Shown here piece by piece: positions 7,151 through 13,044 of a stretch of 13,061 nt of DNA. The stretch comes from Candidatus Ruminimicrobiellum caprinum. GTDB lineage: Bacteria; Elusimicrobiota; Endomicrobiia; Endomicrobiales; Endomicrobiaceae. The position numbers and the translations under genes were made by a program. The DNA lies in the NCBI GenBank assembly GCA_017413305.1, contig JAFPUA010000325.1, forward strand, positions 1 through 13,061. The letters run 5' to 3'. Position 1 is the stretch's first letter; every line of letters begins with the position of its first letter. The notes under the pieces were generated by a model. That model was given only the letters and a program-made list of their open reading frames with translations, ran no database searches and had not been told where the DNA came from.

Positions 7151-7849
7151 ATGGATGTTTTAGCGGTAGTTTGTACGTATAATGAGGTGTCGAATATAAA
7201 AAATGTAATCAACGATATTTTAAACTGCGGTCTTTCAGATATTGAAGTTTTGATTGCAGATGATTGTTCTCCGGATGGGACATACAAAATCGTTGAGGAA
7301 ATGTCAAAAGAAAATCCTAAAATTCATCTTCTTTTAAGAAAAGAAAAAAGAGGAAGAGGATATGCAGGTATAGATGCATTCAAATGGGGTATTGAACATG
7401 GTGCAAAATATATAGTTGAGCTTGACGGAGACGGCTCTCATAACCCTAAATATATTAAAAATTTTAGAGAACTTATAAATACTTGTGATGTTGTTATAGG
7501 TTCGCGTTTTGTTGACGGCGGTTCGGATATACAGAGAAATTTTATAAGAAAGGCTGTCAGCGGTTTTGCAGAAGTATATTTGAGATTCTTTGTAGGTGCA
7601 AAAGTGGCAGATGCGACATCGGGTTACAGAATGTTTAAAAAAGAAATTGTTGAAAAATTTATAAATAAATTAAAAGCATCAGATCCGTTTATAGTTACGG
7701 AAATGCTTTATTATACAAATAAAGAAAAAGCAAACATCAAAGAATATCCTATAGACTTCCTTGAAAGAGCCTCAGGAGAATCAAAACTAAAACCGATTAC
7801 TTTAGTAAAATACCTTTTCAAAGTTTTAAAATTGAGATTAACTGCTTAA
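7151..7849 (+). CDS. Glycosyltransferase family 2, polyprenyl/dolichol-phosphate mannose synthase-like
   Basis: Such enzymes move a sugar from a nucleotide donor to a polyprenyl phosphate, giving a lipid-linked donor for glycan or protein glycosylation. The 232-residue product has VVCTYNEVSNI at the start, DDCSPDGT (37-44), the metal-binding DGDGS (92-96), VIGSRFVDGG, the DATSGYRMF acceptor motif and the FLERASGESKLKP end. This fits the short DPM1-like form with no membrane helices, so it should be a soluble or peripheral enzyme. The ribosome binding site AGAGGTG (7138-7144) overlaps the stop codon of the GT9 gene and lies six bases before the ATG, so the two are translated together. A joint role in cell-surface glycan, or in pilin glycosylation given the pilin genes next door, is inference only. 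A terminator follows seven bases after the stop. Confidence 0.9.
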   Translation: MDVLAVVCTYNEVSNIKNVINDILNCGLSDIEVLIADDCSPDGTYKIVEEMSKENPKIHLLLRKEKRGRGYAGIDAFKWGIEHGAKYIVELDGDGSHNPKYIKNFRELINTCDVVIGSRFVDGGSDIQRNFIRKAVSGFAEVYLRFFVGAKVADATSGYRMFKKEIVEKFINKLKASDPFIVTEMLYYTNKEKANIKEYPIDFLERASGESKLKPITLVKYLFKVLKLRLTA

Positions 7850-7855
7850 AAGATT

Positions 7856-7878
7856 AAAAAATCGCAGAGCGATTTTTT
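7856..7878 (+). terminator. Intrinsic terminator after the glycosyltransferase pair
   Basis: A perfect 10-bp stem, AAAAAATCGC (7856-7865) with GCGATTTTTT (7869-7878) and loop AGA, ends in a T-run. It begins seven bases after the GT2 stop and separates this unit from the pilin promoter five bases further on. Confidence 0.85.
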
Positions 7879-7882
7879 ATTG

Positions 7883-7911
7883 TTGACAATATAAAGAAAT
7901 TCAGTTATAAT
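7883..7911 (+). promoter_or_regulatory. Perfect consensus sigma70 promoter of the pilin unit
   Basis: TTGACA at 7883-7888, a 17-base spacer, and TATAAT at 7906-7911: both boxes are 6 of 6 and the spacing is ideal. The transcription start should be near 7918, about 290 bases before the first pilin start codon. Such a strong, apparently unregulated promoter before a long structured leader suggests that control happens on the RNA. Confidence 0.9.
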
Positions 7912-7917
7912 AGAAGT

Positions 7918-8152
7918 GTAGTTAAAACTTAATAATAATGTTTTTGGAGTCCGAAAGGACACCTCTTTTGTTAACAGCAAAAGAAATCGCGAAACCAAAA
8001 ACAGCTAATTTAAGATATGAGTAGGCTTGGGTTTTTATCCTTGTCAACTTTGTATTTTAATATTTGAGATTCTTGCTTTATGGCAAGAATCTCAGGATGG
8101 CTGTAAGTATCTACGGTTTCGCGATTGTAGAGAAAGCAACCATCCTTTTTTT
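7918..8152 (+). ncRNA. Long structured leader RNA upstream of the pilin genes (candidate cis-regulatory RNA)
   Basis: No credible protein is encoded in these 235 bases, but paired segments are dense. P1: GTTTTTGG (7940-7947) with CCAAAAAC (7995-8002). Inside P1: hairpin GTCC-GAAA-GGAC (7949-7960) and stem TCTTTTG/CAAAAGA (7964-7970/7978-7984). A perfect 12-bp long-range match links AATCGCGAAACC (7985-7996) with GGTTTCGCGATT (8115-8126), ten bp of which are compatible with P1. P5: an 11-bp hairpin GAGATTCTTGC/GCAAGAATCTC (8066-8076/8083-8093) with a 6-base loop. P6: AGGATGG/CCATCCT (8094-8100/8140-8146), followed by T residues. P7: TCTAC/GTAGA (8110-8114/8127-8131), whose loop is exactly the 3' half of the 12-bp match. 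I looked for core motifs of c-di-GMP-I, c-di-GMP-II, preQ1, cobalamin, T-box, tmRNA, 6S, RNase P and hammerhead RNAs and found none. It may instead be a terminated stand-alone small RNA. Pairings are by eye and not energy-minimised. Confidence 0.6.
8094..8152 (+). terminator. Terminator-like stem at the 3' end of the pilin leader
   Basis: AGGATGG (8094-8100) pairs with CCATCCT (8140-8146), enclosing the TCTAC/GTAGA hairpin. Seven T lie at 8146-8152, the first of which is in the outer pair. This would end transcription before the pilin gene or release a small RNA. The 5' half can instead pair as AGGAT (8094-8098) with ATCCT (8037-8041) around the P5 hairpin, a possible anti-terminator. The enclosed loop is large, so strength depends on the inner fold. 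Confidence 0.5.
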
Positions 8153-8199
8153 GTGGTCTTTCTTCCTTCCGGCACTTCAAAGAAAACACAAAAAAGGAG
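8147..8199 (+). promoter_or_regulatory. Hairpin that could cover the ribosome binding site of pilin 1
   Basis: TTTTTTGTG (8147-8155, which is also the terminator T-run) is a perfect 9-bp match to CACAAAAAA (8187-8195). An inner CTTT/AAAG pairing (8158-8161/8179-8182) extends it. The right arm runs into the Shine-Dalgarno AAGGAG (8194-8199), seven bases before the ATG. Read-through transcripts could thus have limited ribosome access. Confidence 0.4.
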
Positions 8200-8206
8200 A
8201 AATGCT

Positions 8207-8626
8207 ATGAAAAAATCCAAAAAAAAGATGTTAGGTTTCAGTTTAATGGAAGTGGTAATAACAGTAACAATTATTATCGTTCTGTCCGCGATTTCAGGAC
8301 CAATTTATAAGAGTTATGCCAACAAAGCTGAGTTGGCGGAAGGATATGCTTTGCTCGGGGCAATCCGTTCTGCGATGGATAATTATTATGCAGATTATGG
8401 ATATTATGTTAACAGAAGTGCTTCTTATGGTGGTGTTTCAACATATACTGCTTATGATGAAGTTTTAGGTATAGATGCAAGACCTAATAGATATTATTCC
8501 TGGTTTGGTACAAACGCAAATGATGTTCATTGGTATGCAAAGTATTGTTATACTGCCATAGTAAAAGGTACCCCCAAAAATATAACAATGATATATAACA
8601 GAACTACAGGTGTTACGGTATCTTAG
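8207..8626 (+). CDS. Type IV pilin-like protein 1 (class III signal peptide)
   Basis: The product is a 139-residue prepilin-like protein. A short basic leader MKKSKKKMLG is followed by FSLMEVVITV. Cleavage by prepilin peptidase is expected between G10 and F11, leaving Glu at mature position 5 (E15) and a hydrophobic helix VVITVTIIIVLSAISGPIY that packs pilin fibres. The rest is a small globular head rich in Tyr and Gly, with VLGIDARPNRYYSWFG and the end MIYNRTTGVTVS. There is one cysteine only, so no internal disulfide loop. The ATG at 8207 has AAGGAG seven bases upstream. The frame stays open to 8027, but the extra 60 codons would translate the structured leader and terminator and would bury the signal peptide, so I reject that start. 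It could be a pilus subunit or a type II secretion pseudopilin. No assembly genes (pilB, pilC, pilQ) are in the window. Confidence 0.9.
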   Translation: MKKSKKKMLGFSLMEVVITVTIIIVLSAISGPIYKSYANKAELAEGYALLGAIRSAMDNYYADYGYYVNRSASYGGVSTYTAYDEVLGIDARPNRYYSWFGTNANDVHWYAKYCYTAIVKGTPKNITMIYNRTTGVTVS

Positions 8627-8658
8627 TTTTAAAAAATAGAAATAAAAAGGAGAATATT

Positions 8659-9051
8659 ATGAAAAAAATAAAGGGATTTACATTGATTGAAGTAGTTGTA
8701 ACTATTGCAATCATAATTGTGTTATCTGTAATATCTGGACCAATTTATAATTCTTATGCAACTAAAGCAAAACAAGCTGAGGGATATGCTTTGCTTGGAA
8801 CAATTCTTTCTGCAGAGAAGGCGTACTATCAAAAATATGATATGTTTTATTATACAACAATAAGTACTACCTGTAATAATGAATTGTTAGGTATAGATGC
8901 CAGACCTAATAAATATTACACTGCTTTTGGTGGAGGTTCTGCTGTAGCTGAATCTGGTAAAGTTGTGGCTATTCGATTTTGGGCATCATCAAGCAAGGTA
9001 AAGGGTTTGAATATGATTTACAATCTAACTACAGGGGTAACATTTCAATAA
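8659..9051 (+). CDS. Type IV pilin-like protein 2 (tandem paralogue)
   Basis: The product is a 130-residue prepilin-like protein with MKKIKG before FTLIEVVVTI. Cleavage is expected after G6, with E11 as mature Glu5, followed by the helix VVVTIAIIIVLSVISGPIYN. It is clearly a duplicate of the gene 32 bases upstream. Shared stretches are ISGPIY.SYA.KA..AEGYALLG.I.SA, LGIDARPN.YY..FG and MIYN.TTGVT. The middle and head regions differ, as expected for pilins that have diverged in surface or function. It has one cysteine (in STTCNNE). Its own AAGGAG at 8647-8652 lies six bases before the ATG. With no promoter or terminator between the two, both are made from the 7883-7911 promoter. Whether both are structural or one is a minor pilin cannot be told here. 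Confidence 0.9.
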   Translation: MKKIKGFTLIEVVVTIAIIIVLSVISGPIYNSYATKAKQAEGYALLGTILSAEKAYYQKYDMFYYTTISTTCNNELLGIDARPNKYYTAFGGGSAVAESGKVVAIRFWASSSKVKGLNMIYNLTTGVTFQ

Positions 9052-9084
9052 AACTGAGTAGAGTTGATGATATATAATTAAAAT

Positions 9085-9111
9085 TCGAGATTTAACATAG
9101 CAAAATCTCGA
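9085..9111 (+). other. Stem-loop in the 3' UTR of the pilin transcript
   Basis: A perfect 9-bp stem, TCGAGATTT (9085-9093) with AAATCTCGA (9103-9111), has a 9-base loop and lies immediately before the terminator hairpin. It has no T-run of its own, so a role in mRNA stability is more likely than termination. Confidence 0.6.
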
Positions 9112-9112
9112 C

Positions 9113-9150
9113 GGGGGTAGAATTGTAATGTTAACAATTCTGCCCTCTTT
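9113..9150 (+). terminator. Strong intrinsic terminator of the pilin unit
   Basis: A 14-bp stem (GGGGGTAGAATTGT at 9113-9126 with ACAATTCTGCCCTC at 9134-9147, including G-T pairs) has a 7-base loop and is followed by a T-rich tail (TTTATTTCTTT and more). It begins about 60 bases after the stop of pilin 2. Confidence 0.9.
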
Positions 9151-9280
9151 ATTTCTTTATATTTTTTTAAAAATTTTGTAAAATACCAATTATTGGTTTT
9201 TTGTGATGCAAAAAATACAAAAAAATTTTCGAAGAAAATTTTCAGAGATCTTAAGATTTGAAACGAAATGAATACAATTT

Positions 9281-9311
9281 AAAAATTGCAATAATATAAT
9301 TTGCAATTTTT
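9281..9311. promoter_or_regulatory. 11-bp palindrome with a consensus -10 box in its centre (possible dnaE promoter/operator)
   Basis: AAAAATTGCAA (9281-9291) and TTGCAATTTTT (9301-9311) are perfect inverted repeats. The nine bases between them include TATAAT at 9295-9300. No good -35 box is found 16-18 bases upstream. The layout resembles an operator around a -10 element, but in RNA it could equally be a terminator-like hairpin ending in T5. Confidence 0.35.
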
Positions 9312-9314
9312 GAC

Positions 9315-9428
9315 GTGACGAAATATTTTGAATTTATACAAGACGATAGCGAGCCGATGTGTACAATGAACAAGGTACATGAGGCGAGCTACAACGCAGT
9401 AGAAATTCAAAAGATGATGTCGCAATAG
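9315..9428 (+). CDS. Possible 37-codon small ORF in the dnaE leader
   Basis: A frame from GTG at 9315 to TAG at 9426-9428 encodes 37 residues of protein-like composition (for example FEFIQDDSEPMCTMNKVHEA, then SYNAVEIQKMMSQ). The stop lies in the AGAGG sequence that serves dnaE, so it could be a translated leader. Against it, the start is GTG with no good ribosome binding site, there is no upstream ATG, and the same bases form a large inverted-repeat element that explains the sequence without coding. I do not recognise the peptide. Confidence 0.15.
   Translation: MTKYFEFIQDDSEPMCTMNKVHEASYNAVEIQKMMSQ
9317..9423. repeat. Inverted-repeat element upstream of dnaE (copy 1 of a GTGTACAA...GGTACAT family)
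   Basis: The outer arms are TTTTGAATTT (9326-9335) and AAATTCAAAA (9403-9412), a perfect 10-bp inverted repeat. They extend with mismatches to GTGAC (9316-9320) and GTCGC (9419-9423). The left arm is preceded by GACGAAAT. The centre contains two direct copies of GCGAGC (about 9350 and 9384) and GTGTACAA...GGTACAT between them. A related core within different arms lies after dnaE on the opposite strand. Confidence 0.45.
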
Positions 9429-9435
9429 AGGCATA

Positions 9436-12400
9436 ATGGCTGCAGAGTTTGTCCATTTACACAATCATACTGAATACTCCTTGTTAGACGGTTTAACCAA
9501 ACTGACAAAGAAAGGTAAACCGTTGGAACTTTTCAATATTATCGGCAAACAATATCAAATGCCGGCACTTGCTATTACAGACCATGGCAATATGTATGGC
9601 GCAATGGAATTTTATTGGGCGTGTCTTGATAGTGGTATAAAGCCGATTATCGGATGCGAAGTGTATGTTGCTAAAAAAAGCAGGTTCGATAAAGATAAAG
9701 AAAACGGCGGTTATCATCATTTAATACTTTTGGCGAAAGATAATGAAGGTTATAGAAATCTTTCTTATCTTGTAAGTGCAGGGTTTACGGAAGGTTTTTA
9801 TTATAAACCAAGAGTAGATAAAGAACTGCTTGAAAAATATTCTAAAGGGCTTGTCTGTTCTTCGGCATGTCTTGCCGGAGAAATACCGTCGTTACTTTTA
9901 AGCGGAAATAAAGAAGAAGCCAAAAAAGCTGCAATGTGGTATCAGGATGTTTTCGGTAAAGGAAACTATTATCTTGAAATTATGGATAACGGTCTTCCCG
10001 AGCAGAAAACTGTAATCGCACCGCTGTTGGAATTATCGAAAGAGACCGGTATTCCTCTTGTTGCCACAAACGATTGCCACTATTTAAAGCAGGAAGATGC
10101 TTATTATCATGATATTTTGTTATGTATAAATACTCAGAAAAGCGTAAATGATCCGGACAGAATGAGAATGGGTTCGGACCTTTTTTATTATCGTTCACCG
10201 GAAGATATGATAAAAACATTCTCTTATGTTCCCGAAGCTATAAAAAATACGCTTGTCATTGCGGAAATGGTGGATGTAAAAATAAAAAAAGGTAACGGAG
10301 ATTTGCTTCCGAACTTTGAAGTGCCGGAAGGGTTTACTCCTCAGACTTATTTGGAACATCTTTGTCGTGAAGGATTGAAAAGAAGATATCCCGTTATAGA
10401 AAAGAAACATACCGACAGGCTTGAATATGAACTTTCCGTTATTAAGAAGATGGGTTTTGCATCTTACTTTTTAATTGTTTGGGATTTCATAAAATATTCT
10501 AAAGATCATGGTATTCCTGTTGGTCCGGGAAGAGGTTCAGGAGCAGGTTCAATTGTTACATATACTTTAGGCATTACGGATATTTGTCCATTAAAATATG
10601 ATTTACTTTTTGAAAGATTTTTAAACCCTGAAAGAATTTCTATGCCTGATCTTGATATCGATTTTGCAGATTTTGGAAGAGAGCAGGTTATAGATTATGT
10701 CCGCAACAAATACGGACAGAACAACTGTGCACAGATTATTACTTTCGGTGCTATGGAAGCAAAAATGGTTGTAAAAGATGTCGGCAGAGTTTTAGGTTTT
10801 ACACCGGCAGAAACACAGAAAATTGCAAATGCAATACCTGCAAAATCTTCAATTCCAGATGCTATGGTAGAATCAAAAGATTTACAGGATATAATAAAGA
10901 AAGATCCTCGAGTTGCAGATTTAATTAAGATTTCTGCAAAACTTGAAGGAACAAAAAGACATACCGGTGTTCATGCAGCAGGTTTAATTGTTGCCCCTGA
11001 AGATGTCCGTCATTTTTCACCTCTTGCTATTGGTAAGAAAAATGTCGTAACAACCCAATATGACGGCAGAATCCTTCCAGACTTAGGTCTTTTAAAGGTG
11101 GACTTTTTAGGTCTTCAAAACTTAACAATCATAAATGAAGCAATAAAACTTATAAAGAAAAAAGAACCTGACTTTGATATAGAGAAAATTTCTCTTGAGG
11201 ACGAAAAAACATTTAAACTTCTCCAAGATGCAAAAACTTTCGGTATATTCCAGCTGGAATCTGAAGGTATGAAAGATTTGGTCAGAAGAATGAAACCGAG
11301 CAATATCGACGATATTACAGCTTTAAATGCTCTTTATCGTCCCGGTCCTATCGGTGCAGGAATGCTTGATGTTTTTGTTGACTGTAAACATGGAAGAAGA
11401 AAAGTTGTTTACGATCATCCGTTGCAGGAACCTATATTAAGAAATACTTATGGAGTTATTCTTTATCAGGAACAGGTTATGCAGATGGCTATGGCTATAG
11501 GCGGTTTTACTGCAGGGCAGGCAGACGGACTAAGAAAAGCTATGGGTAAAAAACTTATAGATAAAATGCAGGCTGCCAGAGAAAAGTTCGTTGATGGCGG
11601 CAGGGCTAAAGGCATTGATCCGTCGATAACGAACAAAATTTATGATAATATGGTAACATTTGCTGGGTACGGCTTCAATAAATCTCATTCTGCAGCTTAT
11701 GCTTATGTTACTTACAGAACTGCATACCTAAAAGCACATTATACCCTTGAATATATGACAGCATGTATGAATAACGAGCTTGGTAATTCTGCCAAGTCCG
11801 GTGAAGTCAAAAAACTTATCGAATATATTGAAGATGTTAAAAATTTCGGTATTAAAACTTTACCGCCCGACATCAGATATTCAAAAGAAGAATTTTCTGT
11901 TGAGGGGAAAAATATAAGATTTGGACTTTTAGGCATAAAAAATGTCGGTGAAAATGCTGCAGAAAATATAGTTAAAGCAAGAGAAGAAAAAGGCAACTTT
12001 GAAAGTTTTGAAGATTTTCTCGATAAAATAGATTTGTCCGCAGTTAACAGAAGAGCAATTGAGTGCCTCTGTAAAGCAGGCGTTTTTGATTGTTTCGGTA
12101 AAAACAAACTGGAAACAAGAGCAAAAATTCTTGATAATCTTGACGGTACTTTACAGCAGACGATAAAATCCAAAAAAGAAAAAGATGACAGTCAGGGTTT
12201 CTTATTTGATGCAGGGGAACTTTCGGTAGCAAGTACAAATGTTATGGATAAAAAAGTTCCGCCTTTAGATGAAAACCAAGCTCTTGAATTTGAAAAAGAA
12301 GTTCTTGATTTTTATCTTTCCGGACACCCCCTTGAAAAATATAAAAGAGATATGATAGCTTTTTCAATGTACAGTATGGATAAAGTTCCAGTTCCGCCGG

Positions 12401-12942
12401 AAGGGACTGATTTTTCAAATGCTAAAATTATCAGAGTTGCAGGTATGGTTACTTTCGTTAAACATCTTGTTACTAAAAATGATAAAACTAAAACTTATGC
12501 TACTTTCCGTATAGAAGATATGACAGGCTATTTGGAATGTATAATGTTCCATAAAACTTATGAAAGGTTTATCGATAAATTGCAGGACAAAGCTATTGCC
12601 GTAGTCAAGGGGAAACTTTTAAGCGGTAAAGATAAACCGAAACTGGCTGTTGAAGAGTTTTATTCCATAGATGAAGCCAAACAGAAATTTCCACCCTTTT
12701 TAGGTTCTTTAAGAATACAGGTTTCAGCCGTTGCGCTTGACGACGATATGTCGGAAAAAATTATAAATGTTATTTCCAAATATCCGGGTAAATCTAAAGT
12801 GTATCTTGATATAAAAGATTATAAAACAGATGACTACTCTGTTGAGACGGAATATACTGTCAAATATACCGATGAGTGTATTAAGGAATTGGAATCAATT
12901 ACCGGTCCGGATACGGTAACACTTCAGTATAAGAATATATAA
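9436..12942 (+). CDS. dnaE: DNA polymerase III alpha subunit DnaE (replicative polymerase)
   Basis: This is the catalytic subunit of the replicative DNA polymerase, and its 1168 residues are normal for DnaE1. The N-terminal PHP domain begins EFVHLHNHTEYSLLDG. The polymerase core has GPGRGSGAGSIVTYTLG and PDLDIDF with catalytic D407 and D409, and the third Asp is D556 in LLKVDFLGL. The finger/active-site region includes HTGVHAAGLIV, ALYRPGPI and GFNKSHSAAYAYVTYRTAYLK. A helix-hairpin-helix region and an OB-fold (IRVAGMVTFVKHLVTKNDKT to FRIEDMTGYLECIMF) follow. The PHP metal ligands all appear present (H9, H11, D18, H50, E75, H94 or H95, C145, D213, H215), as in the proofreading-competent DnaE of mycobacteria and Thermus. 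An intrinsic 3'-5' exonuclease is therefore likely, though inferred. The ATG at 9436 has a short AGAGG four bases away. It stands apart from the pilin unit after a strong terminator. Confidence 0.98.
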   Translation: MAAEFVHLHNHTEYSLLDGLTKLTKKGKPLELFNIIGKQYQMPALAITDHGNMYGAMEFYWACLDSGIKPIIGCEVYVAKKSRFDKDKENGGYHHLILLAKDNEGYRNLSYLVSAGFTEGFYYKPRVDKELLEKYSKGLVCSSACLAGEIPSLLLSGNKEEAKKAAMWYQDVFGKGNYYLEIMDNGLPEQKTVIAPLLELSKETGIPLVATNDCHYLKQEDAYYHDILLCINTQKSVNDPDRMRMGSDLFYYRSPEDMIKTFSYVPEAIKNTLVIAEMVDVKIKKGNGDLLPNFEVPEGFTPQTYLEHLCREGLKRRYPVIEKKHTDRLEYELSVIKKMGFASYFLIVWDFIKYSKDHGIPVGPGRGSGAGSIVTYTLGITDICPLKYDLLFERFLNPERISMPDLDIDFADFGREQVIDYVRNKYGQNNCAQIITFGAMEAKMVVKDVGRVLGFTPAETQKIANAIPAKSSIPDAMVESKDLQDIIKKDPRVADLIKISAKLEGTKRHTGVHAAGLIVAPEDVRHFSPLAIGKKNVVTTQYDGRILPDLGLLKVDFLGLQNLTIINEAIKLIKKKEPDFDIEKISLEDEKTFKLLQDAKTFGIFQLESEGMKDLVRRMKPSNIDDITALNALYRPGPIGAGMLDVFVDCKHGRRKVVYDHPLQEPILRNTYGVILYQEQVMQMAMAIGGFTAGQADGLRKAMGKKLIDKMQAAREKFVDGGRAKGIDPSITNKIYDNMVTFAGYGFNKSHSAAYAYVTYRTAYLKAHYTLEYMTACMNNELGNSAKSGEVKKLIEYIEDVKNFGIKTLPPDIRYSKEEFSVEGKNIRFGLLGIKNVGENAAENIVKAREEKGNFESFEDFLDKIDLSAVNRRAIECLCKAGVFDCFGKNKLETRAKILDNLDGTLQQTIKSKKEKDDSQGFLFDAGELSVASTNVMDKKVPPLDENQALEFEKEVLDFYLSGHPLEKYKRDMIAFSMYSMDKVPVPPEGTDFSNAKIIRVAGMVTFVKHLVTKNDKTKTYATFRIEDMTGYLECIMFHKTYERFIDKLQDKAIAVVKGKLLSGKDKPKLAVEEFYSIDEAKQKFPPFLGSLRIQVSAVALDDDMSEKIINVISKYPGKSKVYLDIKDYKTDDYSVETEYTVKYTDECIKELESITGPDTVTLQYKNI

Positions 12943-12988
12943 GTTGTATTTCTTAACGAAAAAACAGCAAATTTTGGACTACAATATT

Positions 12989-13044
12989 GAAACTCACAAA
13001 CTTATGTACCGTGTACACTTTTGTACACCGCGTTTGCGAGTTTC
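12989..13044. repeat. Large palindrome downstream of dnaE (copy 2 of the GTGTACAA...GGTACAT family, minus orientation)
   Basis: GAAACTC-CAAAC (12989-13001) pairs with GTTTG-GAGTTTC (13032-13044) around one mismatch. Inside, GTGTACA (13011-13017) and TGTACAC (13022-13028) form a perfect 7-bp hairpin with loop CTTT. Read on the minus strand, ACGAAATGAA precedes the left arm and the core reads GTGTACAA...GGTACAT. Downstream of a gene it may act as a terminator or mRNA 3' hairpin, but no long T-run follows on the + strand. The rest of 12943-13061 shows no gene. Confidence 0.5.

Larger units (their letters stand above)
9151..9435 (+). other. AT-rich spacer before dnaE, rich in small inverted repeats
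   Basis: These 285 bases hold no gene I am sure of. In order they contain a T-rich tail, ACCAAT-T-ATTGGT (9185-9197), a 9-bp hairpin AAAATTTTC/GAAAATTTT with a 3-base loop (9222-9242), the word ACGAAATGAA (9263-9272), the palindrome with a TATAAT box (9281-9311), and a roughly 107-bp inverted-repeat element (9317-9423) that runs almost to the dnaE start. The region must contain the dnaE promoter and leader. The dnaE ribosome binding site is AGAGG (9427-9431), only four bases from the ATG. Confidence 0.6.

Noticed and set aside
7946..7963. Hairpin GTCC-GAAA-GGAC looks like stem II of a hammerhead ribozyme
   Set aside because: The invariant CUGAUGA and GAAA core strands around it are absent, and this is a common GNRA-capped stem.
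7918..8152. Leader as a c-di-GMP riboswitch, which would fit pilin control
   Set aside because: The conserved class I core (CACGCACAGGGCAAACC and GGGACGCAAAGCCU-type segments) and the class II core words are not found in the region.
8160..8182. On the minus strand, CCGGAAGGAAG resembles the conserved tip of SRP (4.5S) RNA
   Set aside because: Only an 11-base match. The complementary GGUCAGG/GCAGCC parts and the long flanking hairpin of SRP RNA are missing.
8027..8206. 60-codon N-terminal extension of pilin 1 (open frame from ATG 8027)
   Set aside because: It would translate the P5 hairpin and terminator of the leader, has no ribosome binding site, and would place the class III signal peptide in mid-protein. 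ATG 8207 with AAGGAG is far better.
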